Origin: Sciurus carolinensis
Taxonomy: Eukaryota; Chordata; Mammalia; Rodentia; Sciuridae
Direction: 5' to 3'
NCBI RefSeq assembly: GCF_902686445.1
Contig: NC_062224.1
Span: forward strand, 47,367,156-47,431,155
Length of the DNA: 64,000 nt
In this document: piece after piece, positions 30,935 through 40,300 of the stretch
Layout of the letters: each line of letters starts with the position of its first letter
Numbering within the stretch: the stretch's first letter is position 1
Made by a program: the position numbers and the translations under genes
The notes under the pieces: model-generated
Seen by the model: the letters and a program-made list of their open reading frames with translations, nothing else
What the model was told of the DNA's origin: nothing
Database searches by the model: none

Positions 30935-31460
30935 GTAGGCATGAACTGTGACTTGCTTCTAATTAAATACAGCAAAGGCGATGGGCTATATATGATTATG
31001 TGTACATGACTGTGTGAAATATATCACATACACTTGTAGTACTTGTCCTTCCAGAGTCTATTGACCATACTTTTGATAAAGGAACATCCCTTGATACGTG
31101 GAACATCCATGGAAAAGCAGGATGGCCCTTTCAGGAAGCAAAGGATCATTGTGCTTTTCCATGTGCCAGCTGGCCTCTAGGAGCAGAGATGTCTTCCGGG
31201 AAATAGCCATTAAGAAACAGAATTCTTCAGTCTAGCAGCTGCAAAGGACTGAATGCTGCCAACAAATCTACAGATTTGGAGCTTTATTCTTTTCCAGATG
31301 AAAACCTAGCCATGCCTGACCCTTTAATTGCAGCAAGGCCCATTAAACCATGTCCAAATTTCTGATGTACAGGAATTATAAGTTAATAAGTATGCATTGT
31401 GTTTTAAGTTGTTAAGGTTGTTATGACATTGTTATGGTGCACAAGAAAACTAATACAGGT
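30935..31460 (+). mobile_element. MLT1-type LTR (5' LTR of a MaLR element)
   Basis: CTTTTCCATGTGCCAGCTGG, GGACTGAATGCTGCCAACAA, TTAAGTTGTTAAGGTTGTTA and AAAACTAATACAG form the 3' half of an MLT1 LTR. It runs directly into matching internal sequence. Confidence 0.65.
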
Positions 31461-32350
31461 TTTGGTACTGGAAGTGGAGTGTTAATATAACAAATTCCCC
31501 AAAATATAGAACTGACTTTGAACCTGAGCGTTAGACAGAAGCCAGAAGAATTTTGAGGAGAACTGTTGCAAAAGCCTAAATTGCCTTGGACAGATTGCTA
31601 GTAGAAACCCAAACATTAAGGATTCTACCAATGAATATAAAAGAAAAGTGGGGAACATGTTACTGGAAACTGAAGGGAAAAGAATCTGATTAAATAGTAA
31701 CAAAAAGCAAAACTGTCTCTTGAAACTGTGTTAAAAGCAACACTTTTAAATGATGAACTTGCTTATTTAAAAATAGTAGCAAGAAAATGTTGAAGGTGCC
31801 ATTTTGTTTCTACTTGCTACTTATGATAAATTGTATGAAAAGAGAAAAAAATTAGGGGAAAAATGTTAAACTAAAATGAACCAACATCTGATGATTTTGA
31901 AAAAATTCTCAGTCTTCTCTAAATGGCAAAACATGTCAAAACTGAAAGCTTCAAACCACAATCAGAAAAGTGCAGAAACAGGAAAAAGACAGAAGTGTGA
32001 CAACACAATTTTTTATTAAAATCTCATGAAGATCAAAAGGCCATCTTATTCAACCACACAGAGGGACTTTTCAAGAGTTTAAGGGCATGCCTCCCAGATC
32101 TTCTCAAGCCACAGAGCATATAGGAAAATTAAATGCATCGTTCCTCAGCTTTTTCAACAAAAGTCCAAAGCAGAGAATGACTTCTTTGAGAACATTTGTG
32201 GATGAAGATTTGTAAAATGAAGGGAACATCAGGGGAAAGTTCACTAAGTTCTTAAGAAAATTATTTCAGAAAGAATTCACTGCCAGCTTGGACTAAAAGG
32301 AAACAAGAAAGAACAAACTGAGAAGGGACCATTATAACCTCAGTTCTACA
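31461..32350 (+). mobile_element. MaLR internal region
   Basis: TTTTGGTACTGGAAGTGGAG, GTGTTAATATAACAAATTCC, AAAAGCCTAAATTGCCTTGG and GACAGATTGCTAGTAGAAAC follow the non-coding internal part of MLT1/MST elements. Its presence shows that this copy is not a solo LTR. The right edge is uncertain and I see no 3' LTR. Confidence 0.6.
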
Positions 32351-32639
32351 AGTAGGAAGCAGGTTAATAAAACTACTTAGCTTCAAACATGTGCTAAAAT
32401 TCATTTTTTTAAAAGAAAGAATCACTCAGATGATAAAAGCAAGGCTGCCTCCCTAGATTTCAGAATTATTGTGCACAAAGACCCCTTTTACCTTGTACTT
32501 CTCCCTTTTTTGAACAAGAATGTCTATAGCTGCTTCCCTGTGCCCCCTCCCATGATTGTGTGTTGGGAGAAGATAGCCTGTCCCTTTTGTTTTGCAGATT
32601 AACCAACTAAAAAGAACTATGTTCAAGGACAGAGTTTTT
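32351..32639. other. Unassigned stretch
   Basis: May be more degraded MaLR internal sequence; nothing can be shown. Confidence 0.3.
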
Positions 32640-33560
32640 ATTTTCTATAAATTAAAAATGTTGCTCCATTTTCACTTCATTTGCATTATTTCTGATGAGA
32701 AATCTGCTGTCATCCTTACTGTTGCTCTCTGTATAAAATTTGTCTTAAAATAATTTTTTTTTCCCTGGCTGCTTTTCAAATTTCCTCTTCCTAATTGGTT
32801 CTCTGCAATTCAATTATGATGTGTCTTAGAGTTTTCTTTAAGTGATTTTGCAATTAGAGCTTACTGAGCTTCTTTTATCTCTGAATTTATAGTTTCCATT
32901 CAATTTGGAATTATTTTTGCTATTATTTTTTCAGATATATTTTCTGTTCCTCATTCTTTCTTCCTCCCCATGAATTGGAATTACAAATACTATATATTAA
33001 AGTACTTTCAGTCTTCCCACTACTCACTGGTGCACTGTTCATTTATTATTATTATTTTTGTCTCTTTTTATTTCATTTTGGATAGTTCTATTGGTGTGTC
33101 CTCAATCCACTAATCTTTTTCTTCTGACAGGTCTAATCTGTTGTTGATAAAATGCTATGTATTATCATCTAAAACATTGTAATTTTCATCTATCAGAGTT
33201 TAATTTCAGGACATTTTTATATCTTTCATATCTCTACATTCTTTTTCAAGCTATATAATGCAGTTTTAGTGTCCTTGTCTGCTAAATATAATATCTGCTT
33301 TTGTTCTGGGTCACTTTTAATAGATTGCTTTTTCTCTATGAATCATATTTTCCTACTTTTGTACATGTCCAATGATTTTTTAAAGGAATAGATTATTATG
33401 AATTTTATCTGAAAATTTTTATATTCCTTTATTTTAGATCTTAATTGTGGGATACAATTATATTGCTTTGAAGCATTTTGAATTTTTAAGGTCTTCTAAA
33501 ACTTATTACACATGACCATACTTAGTTATTTTTCACTATTAAGATACAACTCTTCCAAGT
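32640..33560 (-). mobile_element. Ancient LINE-1-like relic, minus strand
   Basis: GATGAGAAATCTGCTGTCAT, TCCCTGGCTGCTTTTCAAAT, CAATTATGATGTGTCTTAGA, TTTCATTTTGGATAGTTCTA and GTGTCCTTGTCTGCTAAATA follow the same reversed old LINE-1 region as at 29.6-30.6 kb, more completely. It probably continues beyond the LTR at 33.6 kb to about 34.4 kb. Confidence 0.55.
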
Positions 33561-33564
33561 AGTT

Positions 33565-33895
33565 ATGGACTGACTTGTGTTTTGCCCCCTGTTCAGATTC
33601 ATATGTTGAAGCCCTATGTGATTGTATTGGAGACAAGATATTTAAGATGACGATTAAGGTTCAATGAGGTCAATTAAGGTTCTTATAAAATAAGAAGAGA
33701 TACCAGAGATCAGTCTCTGCCATATGAGAACACATTGAGAAGGTGGCTGTCTGCAAACCAGAAAGAGAGTCCTCATTAGAAACCGTGGCCAGAAAGAACC
33801 TTGGTCTTGAACTTTGGCCTCCAGAACTATGAGAAAACATTTTGTTTAATCTATTCAATATGTGGTGTTCTGTTATGGGAACCTGAGCTCATGAG
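33565..33895 (+). mobile_element. MaLR-type LTR
   Basis: TATGGACTGACTTGTGTTTT, AGATTCATATGTTGAAGCCC, AACCAGAAAGAGAGTCCTCA, GGCCTCCAGAACTATGAGAA and TATGTGGTGTTCTGTTATGG match the family at 5.5 and 45.2 kb. It seems to interrupt an older LINE-1 relic. Confidence 0.65.
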
Positions 33896-34644
33896 TACCC
33901 ACTGTGATTTATAAGGTTTTCTTCTCCAGCTAGTGGGGGAAAGCATAATTTTCATTCCTGTGTGGATACCATCTACTGTTCCCTCTAATATTTTGGAGTG
34001 ATATTTTCTCCAAGCCTTAAGGGGATGCCTGGAATTCTGAAATGCACCAATTATTACTCTGTTGAATTCTCATTGGATGGAGAAGTTTCACAGCTCTCCA
34101 CAGGTTTCTTGTTTTTTTGTTTTATTTTTTGGTACAGTTTTCCTTTTTGGTACTCTGTCCTACAAACTCTATCTAGTGTGGTTTCCCTGAACTTTCTGCT
34201 TCATCTGCTCAACTGAGGAATCCTCTGGGCTACAGCTGACCCTTCCCCTGTGTCAGAACCTGAAATCTCTTACAAAGCAACATGCTAGAGAATTTGTAGG
34301 ATTCATCATTTTTGTTTTCTGAATCTGAGGAATGACTGTTCCTTATTATCTAATGTCCAGTGTCTTCAAAACTGTTGTATAGCTGGTTTTCATTGTTGTT
34401 CATATTTCATACACGAAAGATAAATCTACTTATCATTTACTCTATCTTTGTTAAAAGTGAAATCTCATTAGCATTGATTTTACTTTTTTGTAATTTCTAT
34501 CCTCTATCAAAATTCTTATCATTTTCAATATATCATTTAACTTTTCCACTACACCCCTTGGCATACCTACCACTATTATTTTTAAATTCCTATCTATACT
34601 ATCTCTAGGTGGGTTTCTATTGGTTCTCTTCTCTTTACTATGTA
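33896..34644. other. Probable continuation of the old LINE-1 relic
   Basis: T-rich sequence whose style fits a reversed LINE-1 3' part, but no segment is distinctive enough to call. Confidence 0.3.
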
Positions 34645-34930
34645 TCACTGATATAGTTTGGATACGAAACATCCCCCAAAGTTTCATGTGTTAAAGGCTT
34701 GGTCCTCCTCTTGATGCTATTAGGAAGTAATGGAATCTTTATGAGGTAGTTCCTAGTGGAAGGTATCCCTACCTCTTCCTATTGCTTTCTTTCTTTCACA
34801 GCCTAACCATGAGGTGAATAGGCTTCCTCTGCCATGTGCTTTCATTATGATGTGCTGCCTCACCACAAACCCAAAGCACCAAGACCAACTAATAATGAAC
34901 TGAAATCTTCAAAACTGTGAGCTCAAGTAA
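34645..34930 (+). mobile_element. MST-type MaLR LTR
   Basis: TGATATAGTTTGGATACGAA, AGTTTCATGTGTTAAAGGCT, TTATGATGTGCTGCCTCACC and AAACTGTGAGCTCAAGTAAA follow the MST/THE1 plan. The right end is replaced by the pyrimidine tract. Confidence 0.65.
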
Positions 34931-35062
34931 ACCTCCTCCTCCTTTTCTTCTTCTTCCTCCTCCTCCTCTTCCCCCTTCTCCTCCTCCTCCTTCTTCCTTC
35001 TTCTTTTTCCTCTCCTCCTCCTCTTTATTCTCTTCCTTTTCCTTTTTCTTTCCTTTTCAACC
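34931..35062. repeat. Polypyrimidine tract, (CCT)n/(CTT)n-rich
   Basis: About 130 bases almost without purines on the plus strand, built from CCT, CTT and TTCC units. It lies between an LTR 3' end and a LINE-1 and could form triplex DNA. Confidence 0.93.
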
Positions 35063-35840
35063 AGTGCTTTTGCTCATTTTTATTTTTTATTTTCCACATT
35101 TTTATTGGTGTATTATCATTGTACACAATGATGGGATTTGCTCTTATGTATTTGTACATGCACATGACATAACAGAACAATTTGGCCAACGTCTCTCCCC
35201 AGTATTTCTCCCCTCCCTCCCTGCCTCTCATCCCTGGTCCATTTTCCTCTACTGATCTCCCTTTGATTTTCATGAGACCACCCCCACCACAAATGCACAC
35301 TTTCTTTTCCTTTTTTCTCTCTAGCTTCCCCATATGAGAAAAAACATATGACCCTTGACTTTCTGAATTTGGCTTATTTCACTTAACTAGTGGTTCTAGT
35401 TCTATCCAATTTCCTGCAAATGACATACTTTCGCTTTTCTTTGTAGCTGAATAAAACTCCCTTGTTTACATATACCACATTTTCTTTATCCATTCTTCCA
35501 TTGATGGACACCTAGGCTGATTCCATAGTTTGGTTATTGTGAATTGTGCTGCTTGTAAACTTGGATAGGCAAGGATCATTATAGTATGATGACTTTAATT
35601 CTTTAAGATAAATACTAAGCAGTGGTATGGCTGGGTTATACAGTGGTTCCAAGCTTAGTGTTTTGAGTAATGTCCATACTGATTTCCATATTTGTTGTGC
35701 TAATTTATAATTACTAAAGTGTTCTTTTTCTCCACATCCTCTCCAATATTTATTATTATTGGTATGCTTGATGACTGCCATTCTGACTTATATGAGATTA
35801 AATCTCAGTTTAGTTTTTATTTGTACTTCCTTAATTGCTA
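35063..35840 (-). mobile_element. LINE-1 3' end with UTR, minus strand
   Basis: CCATTCTTCCATTGATGGAC, TGGTTATTGTGAATTGTGCT, TTCTTTTTCTCCACATCCTC and GTATGCTTGATGACTGCCAT are the reversed end of LINE-1. The minus strand over 35512-35781 encodes the degraded ORF2 C-terminus (NPAIPLLSIYLKELK). The plus-strand left end is the 3' UTR. It is younger than the L1M relics next to it. Confidence 0.85.
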
Positions 35841-35845
35841 ATGAG

Positions 35846-35935
35846 GTCTGGGGATGTGGTTCAGTGGTAGAGCACTTCCCTGGCATGCATGAGGCCCTGG
35901 GTTCCATCCCCAGCACAACAAACAAACAAATGAAC
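35846..35935 (+). mobile_element. ID SINE
   Basis: GGTCTGGGGATGTGGTTCAG, TGGTAGAGCACTTCCCTGGC, GGGTTCCATCCCCAGCAC and an (ACAA)n tail form a nearly intact ID element. Its tRNA-like A and B boxes are recognisable. Confidence 0.92.
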
Positions 35936-35964
35936 AAACAAGTATTCTTCTTCCTTCTCCTCCT

Positions 35965-36045
35965 CCTCTAACCCAAGGTCTCATACATGGCATGGTTGAC
36001 AAGTGTTTTGCCACCAAGTTAGATCTTCAACCCCACCCCACCCCG
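35965..36045 (-). mobile_element. Diverged ID SINE, minus strand
   Basis: ACCCAAGGTCTCATACATGG, GACAAGTGTTTTGCCACCAA and TCTTCAACCCC follow the reversed ID element with many changes. Confidence 0.55.
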
Positions 36046-37114
36046 GCCTTTCCCCCCTCTTTTGAAGCTAATTATTTCAGCTACCTTGTTATAGCTTGGA
36101 AATCAGATTAACACAGTAATGTTTATTTTCCATCTTCAAAAGTCCCTCTAATTTCATTGTGCAACAGATATTTTATATAAAAGGATACTAGAAGATGAAG
36201 TAAATAATACTTCTAGTAAATATCATGTCCCTGCTTCTGTCAGGCTTCAAATATTGGAGTACTGACTCTATCTGATATGTGTCAGCCTGGGTCTGAGCTC
36301 AGTTTCTGTTTAGTTTGATTCAGTTTCTTATTGGCTTCAAATGTTTTGAAAGACAGATCATTTTTCTTCCTTCAATAGACTTTAAAATTTGAGCTCTTGA
36401 AAGGGTTCAGAGATTTCTTTATGCTTCGCCTAAGGTTGATATTTTTCAAAATCAAGGGAGATGTCTCTTTGCCTTAGAGTCTGACTTCCAGGATCATTCA
36501 TGAGTTCTCTTTATTTTTTGACCTGCCCTTGAATTTATGTGCTGCTGATATCTGAAAGCCTGGTGTTCCTGCTCTGTCCTCCCCTTTTTGGTCATTGAAA
36601 GTCCACTGTGCTCTGGATGATTTTCTCTCTGCTCTCCTGCTCTGTCTTGCCCTTCTCACACATGATGGGCAATCTCAGGTCTTTCACCAATATGCCTTCT
36701 GCATATTGCTCATGAATTTGGTAAATACCTGTATTGAAAAGGTAACAGGTGGGTACGGATTTCTTCTGTGCTAGGGTTCCTCCTGCTGCATCACAGTGAT
36801 TACCAGCATGCACTCCTGGGTCCAGCCAGTGACCTTTCTTACAGATGATATTCTATCCCTCTCTGTTTCCTTGGCTTCCATAAGGGCGGGGGGCACTGGG
36901 TTGAAAAAACTGAGAATTTACATGTTTGGAAGGAAACTTAATAGTCAGTCATCCTCTCCAGCTCTCTGGTGAGTGCTTCTTGGTTGAGAATGCACCTACA
37001 AGGCTGGTTTCATCATTGTGTTTTGGGGTCTTCATGTGCTTTCACCTAGTCTCACTGTCGTTAACCTGCCCATTCCTACTGTGCAGTGCTTCCCCACCCA
37101 TTTATTTTTCATTC
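36046..37114. other. Unique non-coding stretch
   Basis: Nothing recognised. Confidence 0.4.
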
Positions 37115-37157
37115 TGTTATTTGAAAAATCAGTCAAACCAACATCTGGAAAATTTTC

Positions 37158-37233
37158 CATGTCCCCAATCAGCATTATTTTGTCTGGCTCACACTCTGGA
37201 TTGGAATTTTGACAGTATCATTAGTTTTTCAAA
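37158..37233 (+). repeat. Inverted duplication, left arm
   Basis: 76 bases that recur in reverse complement at 37694-37769 with only two mismatches. Flanks (about 37115-37157) still resemble the partner but much less. Not a repeat family I recognise. Confidence 0.93.
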
Positions 37234-37693
37234 GTGAATCTATCCACCTGAATCCAGTATCCCCGGTCTTATTTGAACACTAAGTTACTCACCTTGGGTT
37301 TACATACTTTTTGTTCCTGGTTTGGTTTTGTTTTTCTTTTTTCCATTAGTTTTTGTTTGGCTTTTTTCTTACTTGGTAGCCAGGGTGATAATAAAAGTTC
37401 ATGAAAAACCCAGTTCAAAGTAACAGAAAAACCCTCTTTAATAAGGACTTTTTATATCCTTAAAAGCAGCACCTATTAATCCCTAAATAATTCATCATTT
37501 TATTGACCAAATGGAAATGTACTGCGGTTAATTCGGTTACACAAAATTATGTTAGTTGTTTCTTCACAGTGGCAGTACTAATAGGAAACATGTGATTTTG
37601 CTCATTTATAAGGCACACATTTGCACATCCTCTGACTGCTAAGTAATTTGCTGTGGTATACAAGAGTCTCTGACTCGCAAAGCAAGTTTTTAT
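37234..37693. other. Spacer of the inverted duplication
   Basis: 460 bp of AT-rich unique sequence; no gene or transposon recognised. Confidence 0.5.
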
Positions 37694-37769
37694 TTTGAAA
37701 AACTAATGATACTGTCAAAATTCCAATCCAAAGTGTGAGCCAGACCAAATAATGCTGATTGGGGACATG
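37694..37769 (-). repeat. Inverted duplication, right arm
   Basis: Reverse complement of 37158-37233 (74 of 76 bases). A transcript through the region could fold into a long hairpin with a 460-base loop. Confidence 0.93.
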
Positions 37770-37874
37770 TATCTTCTCTGATTTTAGTTGGTCTGCTGAC
37801 CATTTTGAGCTCTTTCTCAAACCAATGTAAAAGAAAAATATTTAGTAAGAATTATAATTATCTGGCAGCAGTAA

Positions 37875-38045
37875 TGAAGCTACTATCTTGTATTAAATAA
37901 CTGTTATGTGTCAGGCACTATACTTGGTCTCCTATTACTCCAGTGTTAGTAAAAGAGATGTTAGAAGCATCCTAATATCACAGAGATAGCAACTGTGGGT
38001 AGAATTCAGGTCTGTCTAACCCTAGCACTTGTGCTCTCTCTGAAG
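37875..38045 (-). mobile_element. MIR SINE
   Basis: TGTTATGTGTCAGGCACTAT, GTAGAATTCAGGTCTGTCTA and GCACTTGTGCTCTCTCTGAA are a reverse-strand MIR. Confidence 0.7.
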
Positions 38046-38135
38046 CTACTTCCTACCCCAGGAATCAATTTTCTCTTCTTATCTTCCACCACCTCTTCAC
38101 AAATCACTACTTAATCAAGTAAAATTTCTTGCTGT

Positions 38136-38535
38136 ATTAGTCAGTTTTTTATTACTATAATTAAATACTAGAGGCAAGCTACTTTTAAAGCAAGGAAGTT
38201 TATTTAGCTTAAAATTTTGGAGAATGGAAGTTCAGACAACATTGTATAAGTTCTGCTGAGGGCTCCCTTTGGCTGTATCACATCAGAATGGAAATGTGGG
38301 TACTTTTTGGTGTCTGTGTGATTTCTTTCCCTCTTCTTATAAAGTCATCACGATCCAATATTGGAACTTTAGAGATTCATCAATGACCTCGTCTAATCTA
38401 ATTCTTTTTCAAAGGCTGGACTTCTAAATGCAGTGATCAGATTAAGTTTCTACCTTCTTAATATCATTAATCTAAGACTTTGGGAATTAATTCTTCCATG
38501 AATTGAGTAAGGTGGCATATTCAAACCATATCCTT
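38136..38535 (-). mobile_element. MaLR-type LTR, minus strand
   Basis: GTATTAGTCAGTTTTTTATT, AATACTAGAGGCAAGCTACT and GGAAGTTTATTTAGC are a reversed LTR end. ATGACCTCGTCTAATCTAAT and CCATGAATTGAGTAAGGTGG fit its reversed 5' half. Confidence 0.6.
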
Positions 38536-38840
38536 CTTCCATCCTGGTGGGTGATCATCTGGCTCAGTGCCTGCCTAGACCAGATGGCTGGCACTTGAGT
38601 TTCTTCTAGTTGCTTCTTCTCCTACCTTGTTATCTCAGCCCTATATTTTCCTACAGCCTTGTGCCCAGCCAGGTATTGTCAAGCAATAACAGGCCTGGCA
38701 GGGAATAGGGAGTGGGTCAGTCCTGTGACGTGATGTGACAGCTTCACCCTCTGAGTCCCTGCCTGGGGATGCAGAAGCTGTTGGGAACAAAAATCAGAGC
38801 AATGACACCTCTGGAACGCAATAGGGAGACTGGCAAGGGA
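38536..38840. other. Unassigned stretch
   Basis: Nothing clear; may belong partly to the LINE-1 3' end that follows. Confidence 0.35.
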
Positions 38841-38844
38841 AGTG

Positions 38845-38976
38845 GAAACCTCCAGATTGGCGGGAATGTTCTAGGTCCTCTTTGGGATATTGATTACATG
38901 GACACATATATTTGTCAAAACTATAGAACTCTATGCTTAAGATCATTTTTATCCATAAAATTATAGCTCAATAAAA
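38845..38976 (+). mobile_element. Old LINE-1 3' end
   Basis: TTGATTACATGGACACATAT, TTGTCAAAACTATAGAACTC, TATGCTTAAGATCATTTTTA and AGCTCAATAAAAACTT match the 3' end of old LINE-1 elements, with a polyadenylation signal. Confidence 0.6.
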
Positions 38977-40094
38977 ACTTTAGAATAACAACATTTTTTG
39001 TTCACAGAATACAGATTCTGTGGCATCCAGTCATGCCTTTTAAATGGCATGGCTTTTGTCTCTGTCGGCCTCTACCATTCCCACTGAAGCACTCCAGGTG
39101 TGTTCTAAAGCTCTTAAGCTACCTCGCTGTTTCCTGACTCCCACTGGGAGGTTTGACAGGCTTCGGGAGCTGAGGTTCAAGGACTCCAGGCCACAAAGAC
39201 CCCTGTATGGTAGTACCCGAGTTCCTAGAGAAGAGGGAGGCCCTGTATGGAGCCATGCATAGGGCCTCCACAGCAGGCCAACGTCTGTGGAAGGTCCTCT
39301 GGCCTCTATCATGATTCAAGAAAGGAAAGACCATCCCTACCTGTGCTCTTTCAGAAACCAGAAGAGTTTCTCAGGGCAAGGGCTGTGGACCAAAGACCTG
39401 CTCAGACATCTTGTGCTATGAAGAGATGAAATCCCACGGCTCCTGTCTCCTCCCCTTCTTGTGAAATTCTGAGTCTTGAACACTAGAAGCCCCACCCTTG
39501 GACGGAATAAGTGAGCAGCATCTTCAGACTCCAGACAAACCCATATCCCTGAGTCCTGGCAAGAGAGGCCCTGAGCAAGCTGGTGCTTCGGCTACTGAAC
39601 AAAGGCTGGGCATCGCACTGCCTCGGTGGGCGCAACCCTGACGCCCAGCAGTGGAAGTTCCAGGAACACCCTGTCCTATGCCTGCTTGTCCCCACTCCCT
39701 CTCCCCGTCATCCCCCCACGGGCTTGCCTTTGATCTCAGCACAAAGAACTCAGGCCCATTATAAACCTGTTTATACTCTAATGACAAGAATACAGACAAA
39801 AGTAATTAGAGATGAACATTAAATGGCCTAACCCAGCTCCCCAGCAGAACCCGGAAAGGCAGACAGAGTGACTCAACCAGCTCCAGCAAGAGGAGTTTGC
39901 TTTGGGCTGTCTGGGATGTGGTTTTGTTGTGTCGGAGGTTCTTTCTTTGTAGCACAAAACCTCAGTGAAGCCCCTTCAGAGCTGTGGAGCCTCTACCTGT
40001 TTCTAGTCTCCCCTTTTGTTCCCATGTTAGGTGCTCTACAAGAGACGAAAGGGTATAGCAGCTCCAAGTAGACAAGCAGAGGTGGCTTCTGTTT
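38977..40094. other. Repeat-free, more GC-rich block
   Basis: No transposon recognised over about 1.1 kb, with higher GC and scattered CpG compared with the neighbours. Overlapping open frames on both strands (39040-39800) show no domain. An AT-rich patch with ATAAACCTGTTTATACTC and GTAATTAG (about 39760-39815) has the look of an enhancer-like site cluster. No function can be shown. Confidence 0.35.
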
Positions 40095-40097
40095 TCA

Positions 40098-40300
40098 TTT
40101 GTTTGTTTTTTGTTTTTTGTTTTGGTATTGAGGATTGAACCCAGGGCCACTTAACCACTGAACTACAGTCCCAGTCCTTTTCATTTTTTATCTTGAGACA
40201 GGGTCTCACTAAGTTGTTTAGGGCCTCGCTAAGTTGCTAATGCTGGGCTTGAACTTGCAATCCTCCTGCCTCAGACTCCCAAGTTGCGGCAAAGGTTTTG
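40098..40300 (-). mobile_element. B1-ID fusion SINE, minus strand
   Basis: T-rich tail, TTTTGGTATTGAGGATTGAA, CCCAGGGCCACTTAACCACT, GACAGGGTCTCACTAAGTTG and GGGCTTGAACTTGCAATCCT, CCTGCCTCAG give the complete reversed dimer. Confidence 0.9.

Noticed and set aside
35846..35935. tRNA gene
   Set aside because: A and B boxes are present, but no cloverleaf closes and the A-rich tail plus repeated occurrence identify ID SINEs.
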